38,429 nucleotides of DNA from Streptomyces sp. SID486 (GTDB lineage: Bacteria > Actinomycetota > Actinomycetes > Streptomycetales > Streptomycetaceae): the NCBI RefSeq assembly GCF_009865385.1, contig NZ_WWJT01000565.1, positions 1 through 38,429 of the forward strand, written 5' to 3'. Made by a program: the position numbers and the translations under genes. Position 1 is the stretch's first letter. Every line of letters begins with the position of its first letter. The notes under the pieces are model-generated. The model made no database searches. It was given only the letters and a program-made list of their open reading frames with translations, and was not told where the DNA came from. Below are positions 18,080 to 27,182 of this stretch, one piece after another.

Positions 18080-20320
18080 ATGGAACCGACCGAGAGCGCC
18101 GCCCCGGACTCATGGCTGCGCCTGCGCCGCCGCGCGGGCGCGTGGCGCGGGCACCGGTGGACCGGGCGGGACGAGGGACGGGCGGGCGCGCGGACACGTC
18201 CCGCCGGACCCGGCACCGCCACCGAACCCCACACCCCCCGGCCGGCCGGCCTCGCGCCCGACCCCGGCCTCGCGGGCACCGACGCCGAACGGCACCTGTC
18301 CTGGCCCGCGCTCCCCGCGGCCGTCGTGGTCGCCGCCGGACTCGCCCTGGGCGCGGGCTTCTTCCGTGCCTACAGCACCCACCACGCCCTCTTCCCCTGC
18401 GGCACGGTCGGCTGGGCGCTGGCCCTGCTCACCGGCGTCATCGTCGGCCACCTCGTGATGCTGGGCCGCGCCCGCTGGTGGGGCGGCACCGGATCGGGCG
18501 CCGCCCTCACCCTCGCCGTCCTGCTGCTGTACGGCTGGGTCGCGGCCGGCCTGGTCAGCCTCACCGTCGTCGTCCTGGTCGGCGTCGCCCGCCGGCACCA
18601 CTGGCGCCAGGGCGTGCTGCACGGCGCGGTGGACGTCCTCGGTATCGGCGTCGGCGCCCTGCTGCTCGGCGCGTTCGGCCGGGTCCCGAGCGTGGAGGAG
18701 CCCTGGCGGCCCGGCAGCTGGAGCATCACCACGGTGCCGGAGGTCGTCCTGGTCGCGGTCGCCTACCTGGCCGTCAGCCGGGGCCTGTTGTGGTACCTGC
18801 ACGCCCCGCGCGGCGGCAGGGTGCCCACCGCCGCCCGCACCGCCCTGGTCCGGCAGGGGCTGGTCGCCGTCGCGCTGCTCGGCATCGCGCCCCTGCTGTG
18901 CGTCGTCGCCGACGCCCAGCCGGTCCTGCTCCCGCTGTTCGCCATCCCGCTCATCGCCCTGGACTCCACGCTGTGGATGGCCCGCGCCCGCGCCGAGGAG
19001 CAGCTGCGCGACCCGCTGACCGGACTGCCCAACCGGCAGTGGCTGCTGGAGCGGATCTGGACCGCCCTGGACGACGCCGAGCGCATCGGGGCCCGCGCGG
19101 CGCTCATGCTGATCGACCTCGATCGTTTCCGGTCGGTGAACGACACCCTCGGTCATCTGGCCGGGGACCGGCTGCTGCTCCAGATCGCCGACCGGCTCCG
19201 GCTCGCGCTGCCGCGCGGCGCCGAGGCCGCCCGGCTCGGCGGTGACGAGTTCGCCGTCTTACTCCCCGTCGCCGACTCCACCACGTCGGCCACGCGCGTC
19301 GCCCGCGGCCTCGTCGCCGCCCTCAGCTCCCCGCTCGACCTGGACGGACTCACCCTCGTCCTGGAGGCCAGCGCCGGCGTCGCCGTCTTCCCCGATCACG
19401 CGCTCGACGCCGAAGGGCTGCTGCGCCGCGCCGACGTCGCGATGTACCAGGCGAAGCGGGACCGCACAGGGGTCGAGGTGTACGAGTCCAAGCGGGACTC
19501 CAACACCCCCGACCGCCTCGGCCTGCTGGGCGACCTGCGCCGGGCCCTGGACGCCCACGAGGTACAGCTCCACTACCAGCCCAAGGTCCGCTTCGACGGC
19601 CAGGTCGCCGGCCTGGAGGCACTGGTGCGCTGGGTGCATCCCGAGCGCGGGAAGGTGCCGCCGGACGAGTTCATAGCGATAGCCGAGTCCTCGGGGCTGA
19701 TGCCCCACCTCACCGAGTACGTCCTGGAGACCGCCCTCGGCCAGGTCGCCCTCTGGCGCGCGCAGGGCCTTCGGGTGCCGGTCGCCGTCAACGTCTCCCC
19801 GCGCGACGTCCACACGCCCGGCTTCGCCGGTTCCGTCGCCGCCCGGCTGGCCCGGCACGGCGTCCCCGCCGGGGCGCTCCAGCTGGAGATCACGGAGCAC
19901 GTCCTGCTGGAGGACCCGCAGCGGGCCGCCGACACCCTCGCCGGACTCACCGGGCACGGCGTGAAGATGTCCCTGGACGACTTCGGCACCGGGTACTCGT
20001 CCCTGGTGCACCTGCGGCGGCTGCCCGTCAGCGAGCTGAAGATCGACCGCTCCTTCGTGGCCCGGCTGGCCGTCGACGCCGAGGACGCCGCGATCGTGCG
20101 CTGCACCGTCGACCTCGCCCATTCGCTGGGCCTGCTCGTGGTGGCCGAGGGCGTGGAGGACGACGAGACCTGGGAGCGGCTGCGGGACCTGGGCTGCGAC
20201 GCCGTGCAGGGGTGGCTGGTCGCCGCCGCCATGCCTCCGGAGGAGACCACCGCCTGGCTGCGGGCCCGGGGGTCACGCGGGTGGCAGCGGCCGCGTGCCG
20301 CGTTGCCGGCCGCCGAATAG
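18080..20320 (+). CDS. rmdB: Membrane GGDEF-EAL cyclic-di-GMP protein, RmdB-like
   Basis: Cyclic-di-GMP turnover protein of 746 residues. Residues about 75-305 form six to seven membrane segments; then GGDEF (387-391, in RLGGDEFAVL) and an EAL domain (EAL at 513-515). All usual phosphodiesterase residues can be read: EAL, the Asn in AVNVSP, Glu in LEITEH, DDFGTGY, LKID, VAEGVE and QGW. The GGDEF inhibitory I-site is RGAE rather than RxxD. The place directly after ligA matches RmdB of S. coelicolor, a phosphodiesterase affecting colony development; the symbol rests on this synteny and architecture. The open frame extends to 17936, but ATG at 18080 with GAGAGGGA upstream is the credible start. 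Low cyclic-di-GMP promotes sporulation in Streptomyces, so it should act as a developmental input. Confidence 0.85.
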   Translation: MEPTESAAPDSWLRLRRRAGAWRGHRWTGRDEGRAGARTRPAGPGTATEPHTPRPAGLAPDPGLAGTDAERHLSWPALPAAVVVAAGLALGAGFFRAYSTHHALFPCGTVGWALALLTGVIVGHLVMLGRARWWGGTGSGAALTLAVLLLYGWVAAGLVSLTVVVLVGVARRHHWRQGVLHGAVDVLGIGVGALLLGAFGRVPSVEEPWRPGSWSITTVPEVVLVAVAYLAVSRGLLWYLHAPRGGRVPTAARTALVRQGLVAVALLGIAPLLCVVADAQPVLLPLFAIPLIALDSTLWMARARAEEQLRDPLTGLPNRQWLLERIWTALDDAERIGARAALMLIDLDRFRSVNDTLGHLAGDRLLLQIADRLRLALPRGAEAARLGGDEFAVLLPVADSTTSATRVARGLVAALSSPLDLDGLTLVLEASAGVAVFPDHALDAEGLLRRADVAMYQAKRDRTGVEVYESKRDSNTPDRLGLLGDLRRALDAHEVQLHYQPKVRFDGQVAGLEALVRWVHPERGKVPPDEFIAIAESSGLMPHLTEYVLETALGQVALWRAQGLRVPVAVNVSPRDVHTPGFAGSVAARLARHGVPAGALQLEITEHVLLEDPQRAADTLAGLTGHGVKMSLDDFGTGYSSLVHLRRLPVSELKIDRSFVARLAVDAEDAAIVRCTVDLAHSLGLLVVAEGVEDDETWERLRDLGCDAVQGWLVAAAMPPEETTAWLRARGSRGWQRPRAALPAAE

Positions 20321-20439
20321 CCCTCCCGGCCGTCGCCCCCGGAATCCGTTCCGGCACCGTGGTGGTTGTACCGGCCGGTGCCGGCCCGCTCCTCGCGGTC
20401 CGACGCCTCGTGGACGACGCCTACAGGGGGACAAACGCC

Positions 20440-20934
20440 ATGTCACTGCTCGTGCCCAGGTTCGACGACACCGTGCTGGTCCGGGACGCCGGGGCCGAGG
20501 TCCTCGGCGGCGCCCCGGTCGGCGTCAAGCTGCTGGCGGACAGCAGTGCCAGCGGTGGCGCGCTGTCCACCGTGCGGGTCACCCTCGCCGAGGGCGCCGA
20601 CGGCGCCCGCCCGCACGTCCACCACAACTCCGCCGAGATGTTCTACCTGCTCGACGGCGAGGCCGAGCTGCTCTCCGGCGACGACGTCGTCACCGCCGGG
20701 CGCGGCGACCTCGTCATCGTCCCGCCCGACCGGCCCCACGCCTTCGCCGCCGTCCCCGGCGCCACCGCCGACCTGCTCATCGTCATCGCCCCCGGCGTCG
20801 AGCGCTTCGGGTACTTCCGCCACCTCCAGCGCATCCGCCTCGGCGAGGCCACCCCGGAGAGCCTCCTGGAGGTCCAGGAGCTGTACGACAATCACTTCCT
20901 GAAGAGCGAGGCATGGGACCGCCGGCACCGGTGA
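20440..20934 (+). CDS. Cupin-domain protein
   Basis: Single-domain cupin of 164 residues. The first cupin motif reads RPHVHHNSAEMFYLLDGEAEL, split as HVHHN then E67-type acid, giving histidines near 58, 60 and 61 and the glutamate a few residues on; the second motif is GDLVIVPPDRPHAF, with its histidine. A metal-bound barrel is therefore likely. Small stand-alone cupins may be dioxygenases, isomerases or sensors, and nothing here decides among them. The C-terminal part (FGYFRHLQRIRLGEATPE ...) resembles the helical end of quercetinase-like cupins. ATG at 20440 follows AGGGGGA. It lies between rmdB and gatC; the gatC promoter element comes after it. Confidence 0.85.
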   Translation: MSLLVPRFDDTVLVRDAGAEVLGGAPVGVKLLADSSASGGALSTVRVTLAEGADGARPHVHHNSAEMFYLLDGEAELLSGDDVVTAGRGDLVIVPPDRPHAFAAVPGATADLLIVIAPGVERFGYFRHLQRIRLGEATPESLLEVQELYDNHFLKSEAWDRRHR

Positions 20935-20981
20935 GGACGGTGCCCGGGGAAACCGTTTCACGGACACCGTCCCCCGCCCCA

Positions 20982-20987
20982 TAGGAT
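20982..20987 (+). promoter_or_regulatory. -10 element for the gatCAB operon
   Basis: TAGGAT matches the Streptomyces -10 pattern about 40 bp before gatC; a TTCACG about 19 bp upstream is a weak -35 candidate. It would give a leader of around 33 nt carrying the AGAGGAA ribosome site. Tentative. Confidence 0.4.
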
Positions 20988-21027
20988 TGGCCCCAAACCA
21001 CACGCACTCACCCCAGAGGAACGCTGC

Positions 21028-21324
21028 ATGCCTGGCATCACGCGCGAGGAGGTCGCCCACCTCGCCCGGCTGGCGCGTCTGGAGCTGAAGCCCGAAGAAC
21101 TCGACCACTTCGCGGGACAGCTCGACGACATCATCGGCGCGGTCGCCCGCGTCAGCGAGGTCGCCGACCAAGACGTACCGCCGACCTCGCACCCGCTCCC
21201 GCTGACGAACGTCATGCGCGCGGACGAGGTCCGTCCCTCGCTCACCCCCGAGCAGGCGCTCTCCGGCGCCCCGGCCCAGGAGCAGCAGCGTTTCAAGGTG
21301 CCGCAGATCCTGGGGGAGGAGTGA
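21028..21324 (+). CDS. gatC: Glutamyl-tRNA(Gln) amidotransferase subunit C
   Basis: Subunit C (98 residues) of the GatCAB complex, which turns Glu-tRNA(Gln) (and often Asp-tRNA(Asn)) into the correct amidated tRNA. GatC wraps around GatA and stabilises the GatA-GatB interface. Family features are [17 protein letters not shown] (4-20), [25 protein letters not shown] (split by the VA pair) and the ending [14 protein letters not shown] segment, here [23 protein letters not shown] lies seven bases before the ATG. The stop overlaps a GTG upstream of gatA. First gene of a four-gene operon. Confidence 0.96.
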   Translation: MPGITREEVAHLARLARLELKPEELDHFAGQLDDIIGAVARVSEVADQDVPPTSHPLPLTNVMRADEVRPSLTPEQALSGAPAQEQQRFKVPQILGEE

Positions 21325-21329
21325 CCACC

Positions 21330-22829
21330 ATGACGGACAGCAACATCATCAAGCTCACGGCCGCGCAGATCGCCGAGAAGATCGCCTCCGGCGAGCTGAC
21401 GGCCGTCGAGGTCACCGAGGCCCACCTCGCCCGGATCGAGGCCGTCGACGAGAAGGTGCACGCCTTCCTGCACGTCGACCGTGAGGGCGCTCTCGCCCAG
21501 GCCCGCGCCGTGGACGAGAAGCGGGCCCGCGGCGAGAAGCTCGGCCCGCTGGCCGGCGTCCCGCTCGCGCTCAAGGACATCTTCACCACCGAGGGCGTGC
21601 CCACGACCGTCGGCTCGAAGATCCTGGAGGGCTGGATCCCGCCGTACGACGCGACGCTCACCAAGCGGCTCAAGGCCGCCGACGTCGTCATCCTCGGCAA
21701 GACCAACATGGACGAGTTCGCCATGGGGTCCTCCACCGAGAACAGCGCCTACGGCCCGACCGGCAACCCCTGGGACCTCACGAAGATCCCCGGTGGCTCC
21801 GGCGGCGGTTCCTCCGCCGCGCTCGCCGCCTACCAGGCCCCGCTCGCCATCGGCACCGACACCGGTGGCTCCATCCGCCAGCCGGCCGCCGTCACCGGCA
21901 CCGTCGGCGTGAAGCCCACGTACGGCGCGGTGTCCCGCTTCGGCATGGTCGCCTTCTCCTCCTCCCTCGACCAGGGCGGCCCCTGCGCCCGCACGGTCCT
22001 GGACGCGGCACTGCTGCACGAGGTCATCGCCGGGCACGACCCGCTGGACTCCACCTCCATCGACGCCCCGGTCCCGCCGGTCGTCGAGGCCGCCCGCAAC
22101 GGCTCCGTCGCCGGCATGCGCGTCGGCGTGGTCAAGCAGTTCCGCGGCGAGGGCTACCAGGCCGGCGTCATCCAGCGGTTCGACGAGTCCGTCGAGCTAC
22201 TGAAGGAGCTGGGCGCCGAGATCGTCGAGCTGGACTGCCCGTCCTTCGACCTCGCCCTGTCGGCGTACTACCTGATCGCGCCGTCCGAGTGCTCCTCCAA
22301 CCTCGCCCGCTTCGACGGCCTGCGCTACGGCCGCCGGGTCGGTGACGACGGCACGCGCTCCGCCGAGGAGGTCACCTCCCTCACCCGTGAGGCGGGCTTC
22401 GGCCCCGAGGTGAAGCGCCGCATCATGCTCGGCACGTACGCCCTGTCGAGCGGCTACTACGACGCGTACTACGGCTCCGCGCAGAAGGTCCGCACGCTCA
22501 TCACGCGGGACTTCGAGAGGGCCTTCGAGCAGGTCGACGTGATCGTCTCCCCCACGACCCCGACCACCGCCTTCGCGATCGGCGAGCGCGCCGACGACCC
22601 GATGGCGATGTACCTCGCGGACCTGTGCACCATCCCGACCAACCTGGCGGGCAACGCGGCCATGTCCCTGCCCTGCGGTCTCGCCCCGGAGGACGACCTC
22701 CCGGTGGGCCTGCAGATCATCGCCCCGGCGATGCAGGACGACCGGCTGTACAAGGTGGGCGCCGCCGTCGAGGCCGCCTTCGTGGAAAAGTGGGGGCACC
22801 CGCTGCTGGAGGAGGCACCGTCGCTGTGA
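21330..22829 (+). CDS. gatA: Glutamyl-tRNA(Gln) amidotransferase subunit A
   Basis: Amidase-signature subunit of GatCAB (499 residues); it releases ammonia from glutamine and passes it through a channel to GatB. The Ser-cisSer-Lys triad is visible: K82 in LALKDIF, the Gly/Ser loop GGSGGGSS (155-162, S157) and the nucleophile S181 in [33 protein letters not shown] is the usual family run before it. I start it at ATG 21330 because GGGGAGGAG (21313-21321) is then eight bases away; the in-frame GTG at 21321, overlapping the gatC stop, has no room for a ribosome site. The end overlaps the next small gene by four bases. Confidence 0.96.
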   Translation: MTDSNIIKLTAAQIAEKIASGELTAVEVTEAHLARIEAVDEKVHAFLHVDREGALAQARAVDEKRARGEKLGPLAGVPLALKDIFTTEGVPTTVGSKILEGWIPPYDATLTKRLKAADVVILGKTNMDEFAMGSSTENSAYGPTGNPWDLTKIPGGSGGGSSAALAAYQAPLAIGTDTGGSIRQPAAVTGTVGVKPTYGAVSRFGMVAFSSSLDQGGPCARTVLDAALLHEVIAGHDPLDSTSIDAPVPPVVEAARNGSVAGMRVGVVKQFRGEGYQAGVIQRFDESVELLKELGAEIVELDCPSFDLALSAYYLIAPSECSSNLARFDGLRYGRRVGDDGTRSAEEVTSLTREAGFGPEVKRRIMLGTYALSSGYYDAYYGSAQKVRTLITRDFERAFEQVDVIVSPTTPTTAFAIGERADDPMAMYLADLCTIPTNLAGNAAMSLPCGLAPEDDLPVGLQIIAPAMQDDRLYKVGAAVEAAFVEKWGHPLLEEAPSL

Positions 22830-23065
22830 GCGCACTGACCAAGGCCAAGGGCTTCAAGAAGTCCAAGTCCGGTACGTACCTGTCCATGGCCGCGACCGCG
22901 TTCGGCGCGGTCGGCGCCATGAAGCAGATCAAGAAGGCCCGCGCCGAGAACGACACGCTGCGACTCGTCGACGCCGTCGTCACCGCCGCCGGCATCGCCA
23001 CCGGCCTCGCCATCCTCTACCGCGAGCTGAAGCGGCTGGGCGACGACGACGTCCTGCTGGGCTGA
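22826..23065 (+). CDS. Small membrane protein encoded between gatA and gatB
   Basis: A 79-residue protein of unknown function. A basic N-terminus ([11 protein letters not shown]) precedes a hydrophobic segment ([15 protein letters not shown]), a charged stretch ([15 protein letters not shown]), a second hydrophobic segment ([18 protein letters not shown]) and an acidic end (GDDDVLLG). It is likely a small two-helix membrane or membrane-associated protein. GTG at 22826 overlaps the gatA stop as GTGA, and GGAGGAGG lies 10 bases upstream, so it is translated with gatA. gatB starts 15 bp after its stop. Codon use looks like its neighbours, so it appears a native member of the operon rather than an insertion. 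Confidence 0.82.
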   Translation: MSALTKAKGFKKSKSGTYLSMAATAFGAVGAMKQIKKARAENDTLRLVDAVVTAAGIATGLAILYRELKRLGDDDVLLG

Positions 23066-23080
23066 GAGGGAAGTTTCACC

Positions 23081-24595
23081 GTGACCACCACGACCGACCT
23101 GGTGTCGTACGAGGACGCGCTGGCGTCGTACGACCCCGTCATGGGCCTCGAAGTCCATGTCGAACTCGGCACCAAGACCAAGATGTTCTGCGGCTGCTCG
23201 ACCGCGCTCGGCGCCGACGCCAACTCGCAGACGTGCCCGACCTGCCTCGGCCTGCCGGGCGCGCTCCCGGTCGTCAACGCGACCGGCGTCGAGTCCGCCG
23301 TCAAGATCGGTCTCGCGCTGAACTGCGAGATCGCCGAGTGGTGCCGCTTCGCCCGGAAGAACTACTTCTATCCGGACATGCCGAAGAACTTCCAGACCTC
23401 CCAGTACGACGAGCCGATCGCCTTCGACGGCTACCTCGACGTGCAGCTGGAGGACGGCGAGACCTTCCGCGTGGAGATCGAGCGCGCCCACATGGAGGAG
23501 GACACCGGCAAGTCGACGCACGTCGGCGGCGCCACGGGCCGTATCCACGGCGCGTCCCACTCCCTGCTGGACTACAACCGGGCCGGCATCCCGCTCATCG
23601 AGATCGTCACCAAGCCGATCGAGGGCGCCGGCGAGCGCGCGCCCGAGGTGGCGAAGGCGTACGTCCGCGAGCTGCGCGAGCTGATCCGGGCCCTCGGTGT
23701 GTCCGAGGCGCGCATGGAGATGGGCCAGATGCGCTGCGACGTGAACCTGTCGCTGCGCCCGAACGGCACCGAGAAGTTCGGGACGCGCTCCGAGACGAAG
23801 AACGTCAACTCGCTGCGGTCCGTGGAGCGTGCGGCCCGCTTCGAGATCCAGCGGCACGCGGCCGTGCTGTCCTCGGGCGGCACGATCATCCAGGAGACGC
23901 GCCACTTCCACGAGGACACCGGGTCCACGACCTCGGGCCGGGTCAAGGAGGAGGCCGAGGACTACCGGTACTTCCCGGAGCCCGACCTGGTCCCCGTGGC
24001 TCCCTCGCGCGAGTGGGTCGAGGAGATCCGCGCGGCCCTGCCCGAGCTGCCGCTGGCCCGCCGCAACCGGCTGCTGGCCGAGTGGGGCATCTCCGCCACC
24101 GACATGCAGGCGATCCTCAACGCCGGCGCGCTGGACCCGATCGTCGCCACCATCGACGCCGGTGCCGACGCGGCCTCCGCCCGCAAGTGGTGGATGGGCG
24201 AGCTGGCCCGCAGCGCGAACGAGTCCGGCACGTCGCTGGACGAGCTGGCGATCACGCCGGAGCAGGTGGCCCGGGTCACCGAGCTGGTCGCGAAGGGTGA
24301 CCTGAACGACAAGCTGGCCCGCCAGGTCATCGAGGGTGTCCTCGCGGGCGAGGGCACGCCGGACGAGGTCGTCGACAAGCGCGGGCTGAAGGTCGTCTCC
24401 GACGACTCGGCGCTCGGCACGGCGGTCGACGAGGCCATCGCCGGCAACCCGGCCATCGCGGACAAGATCCGCGGCGGCAAGGTGGCGGCGGCCGGTGCCC
24501 TGGTCGGCGCGGTCATGAAGGCCACTCGCGGCCAGGCCGACGCGGCCCGCGTCAAGGAACTGATCCTGGAGCGGCTGGGCGTCAGCGAGGGCTGA
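23081..24595 (+). CDS. gatB: Aspartyl/glutamyl-tRNA(Asn/Gln) amidotransferase subunit B
   Basis: tRNA-binding and kinase subunit of GatCAB (504 residues): it phosphorylates the misacylated Glu and completes amidation with ammonia from GatA. The N-terminal cradle domain holds the zinc cysteines C37, C39, C52 and C55 (MFCGCS ... [12 protein letters not shown]). Conserved stretches include [47 protein letters not shown] and [14 protein letters not shown] (parts only); the helical and YqeY-like C-terminal domains end with [23 protein letters not shown] at 23081 has GAGAGGGAAG upstream. A very strong hairpin at 24614-24650 ends the operon. Confidence 0.96.
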   Translation: MTTTTDLVSYEDALASYDPVMGLEVHVELGTKTKMFCGCSTALGADANSQTCPTCLGLPGALPVVNATGVESAVKIGLALNCEIAEWCRFARKNYFYPDMPKNFQTSQYDEPIAFDGYLDVQLEDGETFRVEIERAHMEEDTGKSTHVGGATGRIHGASHSLLDYNRAGIPLIEIVTKPIEGAGERAPEVAKAYVRELRELIRALGVSEARMEMGQMRCDVNLSLRPNGTEKFGTRSETKNVNSLRSVERAARFEIQRHAAVLSSGGTIIQETRHFHEDTGSTTSGRVKEEAEDYRYFPEPDLVPVAPSREWVEEIRAALPELPLARRNRLLAEWGISATDMQAILNAGALDPIVATIDAGADAASARKWWMGELARSANESGTSLDELAITPEQVARVTELVAKGDLNDKLARQVIEGVLAGEGTPDEVVDKRGLKVVSDDSALGTAVDEAIAGNPAIADKIRGGKVAAAGALVGAVMKATRGQADAARVKELILERLGVSEG

Positions 24596-24613
24596 GCCGC
24601 CCCCGCACCACGC

Positions 24614-24650
24614 CGTGCGGCCCCGGAGGCACCCCCTCCGGGGCCGCACG
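24614..24650. terminator. 16-bp perfect GC hairpin after gatB
   Basis: Arms 24614-24629 (cgtgcggccccggagg) and 24635-24650 (cctccggggccgcacg) pair perfectly with a 5-nt loop, 18 bp after the gatB stop. There is no T-tract, but the stem is the most stable simple hairpin I found. It should end transcription of gatCAB. Confidence 0.8.
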
Positions 24651-24662
24651 CCTGTCCGTCCC

Positions 24663-24830
24663 CGCGGACGGCCTCCCCGCCGCCCGCTCGCTCCCGCGGA
24701 CGGGCCTTCCCGGCTGCACGTCGGCTGCTGTGGACGGTCTCCCGGCTGCACGTCGGCTTCTGTGGACGGTCTTCCCGGCCGCACTTCCGCTCCCGCCGGG
24801 CGGCCCTCCCGGCCGCCCGCATGGCCCCCG
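24663..24830. repeat. Degenerate tandem repeats of 32-34 bp downstream of gatB
   Basis: About five units with a (C/T)G(C/T)GGACGG-like start at 24663, 24695, 24729, 24761 and 24794 (the last diverged). The middle copies share cccggctgcacgtcggct exactly at 24709-24726 and 24741-24758. The array occupies most of the 314-bp gap between gatB and the gene at 24910; apart from it and the terminator the gap holds only a -10-like TACGCT at 24896-24901. No coding signal or CRISPR-like unique spacers are seen. Confidence 0.75.
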
Positions 24831-24909
24831 CGCGACGAGTGATCCGCGGCAGCCGAAGGTGCCGCCCCGCCCCGGGTTTTCGCCGGCGGAGGCGGTACGC
24901 TCGCCCGCC

Positions 24910-25398
24910 ATGAGTGGACGCACCGATTCCGACACCGATCCCGTGATAGCCGCGGACGCCGACGACACCACGTACACCACGGGCGTGACGGTCACCACGG
25001 ACACGACGGTCACCACGGGCGCCACGGCCACCACGCGCACCGGGAACACCGACGACAGCGGGAACACCGACGACAGCGGGGACGGCGAGGGCAGTGAGGA
25101 CGGCGAGGACAGCGGGGACGGCGAGGGCAGCGGGGACGGCGAGGAGTACGTCGGGGACGCCCGGCGCGCCCGCTGGACCGCCGCCGGTACCGGCGCGCTG
25201 CTGACGCTGGCCGGGCTGGCCGCCGCGCTGCTCCGGGCGGCCGGATCCGCCCCCGCGCTGGTGCCCGTCGCCTACGCCGTGGGGGCCGCCGTGTGCGCGC
25301 TCGCCGCGGTGCTCGCCATCAGGGGCCGTACCCGCAGGGCCCTGTGGCTGCTGATCGTCGGCACGATGGTCATGGCGCTCGGGGACCAGTTCGACTGA
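24910..25398 (+). CDS. Membrane protein with acidic, Thr-rich low-complexity N-terminus
   Basis: A 162-residue protein I cannot assign to a named family. Residues about 1-82 are low complexity: a Thr-rich run (TTYTTGVTVTTDTTVTTGAT) followed by near-repeats of DDSGN and DGEGS/DGEDS. Residues about 90-162 hold three hydrophobic segments (ALLTLAGLAAALL, LVPVAYAVGAAVCALAAVLAI and ALWLLIVGTMVMAL). The topology suggests a membrane protein with a flexible, strongly negative cytoplasmic or exposed tail. TACGCT ends 8 nt before the ATG and no ribosome site is visible, so the transcript may be leaderless. A hairpin follows the stop. Confidence 0.75.
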   Translation: MSGRTDSDTDPVIAADADDTTYTTGVTVTTDTTVTTGATATTRTGNTDDSGNTDDSGDGEGSEDGEDSGDGEGSGDGEEYVGDARRARWTAAGTGALLTLAGLAAALLRAAGSAPALVPVAYAVGAAVCALAAVLAIRGRTRRALWLLIVGTMVMALGDQFD

Positions 25399-25403
25399 CG
25401 TCC

Positions 25404-25425
25404 CCGAGCCCTGTGAGAGGCTCGG
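25404..25425. terminator. 7-bp hairpin after the acidic membrane protein gene
   Basis: ccgagcc (25404-25410) and ggctcgg (25419-25425) pair perfectly around an 8-nt loop, 5 bp after the stop. No T-tract. Confidence 0.5.
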
Positions 25426-25486
25426 CCGGGCCCCGGTGCACGAACCGGCAGGCCGGCGGACGAACCGTGGAAGGAAGAACGGCACG

Positions 25487-26041
25487 ATGTACGCGACTTC
25501 GCTCGGGGACGACGGCGCAGAACTGCGGCCCCTGGAGGTCTGGCACGCCGAGCAGCTCCTCGCCAACATCGACCGGGGACGGGAGTTCGTCGGCCGCCAC
25601 GTCGGCCTCGCGGACGCCGTCCGCGATCTCGACGGTGCCCGTGCCTGGCTGAAGTCCTACGCCGACAAACGGGCCGCCGACGCCGGCAGCCTGCACGGCG
25701 TCTGGCTGGACGGCACCCTCGTCGGCGGCCTGCTGTTCCGGGTCTGGGACACCCCGAGCGGGGTCTGCGAGGCCGGCTGCTGGCTGGAACCGGCGGCAGC
25801 CGGACGCGGACTGGTCACGCGCGGCCTGCGGGTACTGCTCGACTGGGCCTTCGAGGAACGCGGCATGCACCGGGTGGAGTGGTACGTGTCCTCGGCCAAC
25901 GAGCCCAGCATCAACGTGGCCCGTCGCCTGGGCATGACCCGCGAGGGCGTGCTGCGCGAGAACTACCCGCACCGGGACGTGCGCACCAGCACCGAGATCT
26001 GGGCGCTGCTCGCGCCCGAGTGGCGTGCGGCACGCGCGTAG
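25487..26041 (+). CDS. GNAT-family N-acetyltransferase (RimJ/RimL type)
   Basis: Acetyltransferase of 184 residues using acetyl-CoA. It has the RimL-like layout: N-terminal GAELRPLEVWHAEQLLANI, the central strands VGGLLFRVWD and CEAGCWLEPAAAGRG, where the acetyl-CoA pyrophosphate loop reads AAGRGLVTRGL, and the C-terminal VSSANEPSINVARRLGMTREGVLREN motif shared by ribosomal-protein Nalpha-acetyltransferases. RimL relatives acetylate protein N-termini or small amines; the substrate here is unknown. ATG at 25487 follows AAGGAAG; a longer frame upstream is not needed. It stands alone between two membrane protein genes. Confidence 0.9.
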   Translation: MYATSLGDDGAELRPLEVWHAEQLLANIDRGREFVGRHVGLADAVRDLDGARAWLKSYADKRAADAGSLHGVWLDGTLVGGLLFRVWDTPSGVCEAGCWLEPAAAGRGLVTRGLRVLLDWAFEERGMHRVEWYVSSANEPSINVARRLGMTREGVLRENYPHRDVRTSTEIWALLAPEWRAARA

Positions 26042-26115
26042 CGCGCACGACGGCGTCCGAGGCCGCTGTTCGATCATTAAGAGACCTCTCAGAGAGCGTC
26101 CGTACGGTGCCAGGC

Positions 26116-26754
26116 ATGGCAACGAAGACAGCGGAAGGCGCCGAGGCCGGTTCCGAGGCGCGCAGGGACGACGAGACGACGGCGGCGGCCGGTACCGCCG
26201 GGAAGGCGCAGGACCTCCGTGCCGCGGAGGCCGGTGGACGGGACGCCGAGGACACCTCGGACATCGCGCACGCCGAGGAAGGCGGGAACCCCGGTGACTT
26301 TGTGGCCGGTGGGGCGGAGGAGACCGCCGAGCCGGCGGACGGTGCCGGTGCCAAGGCGCCCACCGGGGTCGGCCAGGGCGCCGGAGCCGTCGTCTCCACC
26401 GCGCTTGGCCTGGTCTCGCTCACCGGCGGCTGGGTCGGCACCGTCGCCTCCGCCCGCGAGCAGCTCGTCGGCCAGCTGCAGACGTCCTCCACCGCGAGCG
26501 TCGGCCGGCAGCTCAAGGAGGTCTACGGCGACGCCTGGCACACCACCGCCCTGTGGGCCGGCCTGTTCGCACTGGCCGCACTGGTCACCGGTGTGGTCGT
26601 GCTGATCCGGCCCGCGTTCGGAGCCCCCGGCCGCCCCCAGGCACCCTGGATCAGGTCGGTCGCCTGGGCAGGCGTCTCGCTCGGCGTCATCGGACTGCTC
26701 CTGGCCGTCCTGAAGTACTCCGACGCACTGCTCGGCCTGCCCTCGGCCGGCTGA
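26116..26754 (+). CDS. Membrane protein with long Ala/Glu-rich soluble N-terminus
   Basis: A 212-residue protein of unknown function. Residues 1-85 are low complexity (Ala, Glu, Gly, Asp), probably disordered and cytoplasmic. Then come a hydrophobic segment (VVSTALGLVSLTGGWVGTVASA), a polar region (REQLVGQLQTSSTASVGRQLKEVYGDAW), and two strong membrane helices (TALWAGLFALAALVTGVVVLI and VAWAGVSLGVIGLLLAVL). ATG at 26116 is preceded by TACGGT at 26103-26108, compatible with a leaderless start. The family name is not evident to me. A branched hairpin at 26770-26818 follows. Confidence 0.8.
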   Translation: MATKTAEGAEAGSEARRDDETTAAAGTAGKAQDLRAAEAGGRDAEDTSDIAHAEEGGNPGDFVAGGAEETAEPADGAGAKAPTGVGQGAGAVVSTALGLVSLTGGWVGTVASAREQLVGQLQTSSTASVGRQLKEVYGDAWHTTALWAGLFALAALVTGVVVLIRPAFGAPGRPQAPWIRSVAWAGVSLGVIGLLLAVLKYSDALLGLPSAG

Positions 26755-26769
26755 GAAAGCACAGCTCAC

Positions 26770-26818
26770 AGGGGCCTTAGGTAATCCGTGACCACCTTAC
26801 GGACGCCCTGAGGCCCCT
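26770..26818. terminator. 12-bp two-stage hairpin after the gene ending at 26754
   Basis: aggggccttagg (26770-26781) pairs with cctgaggcccct (26807-26818) with one G-T wobble, and tccgt/acgga (26785-26789, 26799-26803) extends it above an internal loop. It stands 15 bp after the stop and is a likely terminator for this strand; being symmetrical, it could act both ways. Confidence 0.65.
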
Positions 26819-26948
26819 TACGCGCGCCCGCGGCACGCCGGCCGCCCGAAGATGCGGAACTCTCCCGATGTGGCGGACCCCCCTGGGAGACGAAGGTAGA
26901 GGCATCGCAGAGAGCGACGCACGACACCGAGTCTCCCGAAGGAACGCC

Positions 26949-27140
26949 ATGTACGAGTACGAACTCCACCGCTTCCGGTCCGCCGAACTGCGCCGCACGG
27001 CCCAGCGCGAGCGCTTGGCCCGCGAGGCCGTCCGCGCCCGCCGTGCCGCCCGCCGCGCGGAGCATGCCGGCAACGGCACCCCGGCCGCCGAGTCGCATAC
27101 CGACCGCCCCCGGCGGCTCCGGCCCGCGCGCACGGCGTGA
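26949..27140 (+). CDS. Small Arg/Ala-rich basic protein, unknown function
   Basis: A 63-residue, strongly basic protein: MYEYELHRFRSAELRRTA at the start, then an Arg/Ala helix (AREAVRARRAARRAEHAG) and a Pro/Arg-rich end. It has no hydrophobic segment; a single amphipathic helix able to bind nucleic acid or acidic protein is plausible but unproven. The AAGGA ribosome site six bases before ATG 26949 and G/C-rich third positions support it as a real gene. Its TGA overlaps a GTG (27137) that opens a frame joined to the downstream regulator; a strong inverted repeat follows at 27183. Confidence 0.72.
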   Translation: MYEYELHRFRSAELRRTAQRERLAREAVRARRAARRAEHAGNGTPAAESHTDRPRRLRPARTA

Positions 27141-27182
27141 CGGCAGGGGCGCGGAGCGACCGGACGGGGGTCGGGCGCTCAG

